Below, piece after piece: positions 63,938 through 64,000 of a stretch of 64,000 bases of DNA. The DNA comes from an uncultured SAR116 cluster alpha proteobacterium. GTDB taxonomy: Bacteria > Pseudomonadota > Alphaproteobacteria > Puniceispirillales > Marisalimonadaceae. The stretch spans positions 1 through 64,000 of the forward strand of contig CABYBQ010000001.1 of the NCBI GenBank assembly GCA_902517275.1, read 5' to 3'. How positions within the stretch are numbered: the stretch's first letter is position 1; each line of letters opens with the position of its first letter. Made by a program: the position numbers and the translations under genes. The notes below the pieces were generated by a model. It was given only the letters and a program-made list of their open reading frames with translations, ran no database searches and was not told where the DNA came from.

Positions 63938-64000
63938 TTATTTAGTATTTTTAATTAAGTTTACCAATGGAACTAAATCAGGATTCGCTGACAAGTATTT
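63938..64000 (-). CDS. dctP: TRAP transporter substrate-binding protein (DctP), C-terminal end only
   Basis: The last 20 codons of a minus-strand gene enter the window and read as KYLSANPDLVPLVNLIKNTK, ending in TAA at 63938-63940. This resembles the end of TRAP solute-binding proteins and its position before dctQ and dctM is the usual one. The call is based mainly on that gene order, as almost none of the protein is visible. Confidence 0.5.
   Translation of the reverse strand, partial: KYLSANPDLVPLVNLIKNTK

Noticed and set aside
1..64000. CRISPR arrays, insertion sequences, prophage or toxin-antitoxin loci
   Set aside because: I saw no spaced direct repeats, transposase or integrase motifs, or paired small toxin-antitoxin genes. 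Base composition is even throughout.

Overview
The window looks like a stretch of chromosome from a low-G+C (about 30% by eye), densely packed, free-living, probably marine alphaproteobacterium. The evidence is the set of alphaproteobacterial families (DUF1013/TrcR, COQ9, DUF3108, a bifunctional-type MobA-MobB, PntA with a fused membrane part), short intergenic gaps, overlapping start and stop codons, no insertion sequences or phage genes, and a diet of branched-chain amino acids, sugar acids and small organic acids taken up by ABC and TRAP systems. I cannot place it below class; AEGEAN-169-like or other AT-rich Rhodospirillales-type lineages are reasonable guesses only.

Layout. 1-4.8 kb: the end of a branched-chain amino acid ABC transporter (livG tail, livF), a class III aminotransferase with a 101-residue partner, an NrtS-like small nitrate/nitrite transporter, a DUF3108 exported protein and an AroE-family dehydrogenase. 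4.8-14.2 kb: a tight eight-gene minus-strand operon for leucine/isovalerate degradation (liuA, liuB, liuD, liuE, liuC, then a peroxidase-related protein, a second acyl-CoA dehydrogenase and a CaiB/BaiF CoA-transferase). 14.3-19.4 kb: a TerB protein and a nitrogen block (glutamate dehydrogenase, AmtB, and a GlnE that is only half the usual length). 19.5-26.2 kb: fbp-tkt-pgk-gap-rpe-gph, a gluconeogenic/pentose-phosphate run that resembles a cbb operon but lacks RuBisCO and phosphoribulokinase here. 26.2-35.4 kb: an SDR, tRNA-Arg(CCU), a decayed gene, a haloacetate dehalogenase-like hydrolase, oligoendopeptidase F, a UbiB-type kinase, pntAB and rpsU. 35.5-44.8 kb: coq9, metA (acetyl-type by residue 111), purEK, DUF1013, ygfZ, leuA (with a candidate leader peptide and hairpin), lepA, and tRNA-Ser(GGA). 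45.2-55.6 kb: two M20 amidohydrolases (one lacking two metal ligands), two EamA transporters, yaaA, pyrE, an unknown gene, a PhyH dioxygenase, an acyltransferase and an amidase. 55.7-58.8 kb: a molybdenum-cofactor group (moeA, fused mobA-mobB, a ModE-like regulator). 58.9-64 kb: a sugar-acid catabolic locus of two facing operons (a 34-residue membrane peptide, an enolase-superfamily dehydratase and an aldose epimerase, facing an SMP-30 lactonase and a TRAP transporter).

How it works together: the window joins import of amino acids, ammonium, sugar acids and probably nitrate/nitrite to their catabolism, with transhydrogenase and ubiquinone factors for redox balance. No clear-cut novel multi-gene system is visible. 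The most distinctive items are the single-domain GlnE, the metal-ligand-deficient M20 protein, the sugar-acid cluster with its tiny membrane peptide and unusual TRAP start, the leuA leader, and two homologous ~100-residue proteins of unknown function at opposite ends of the window.
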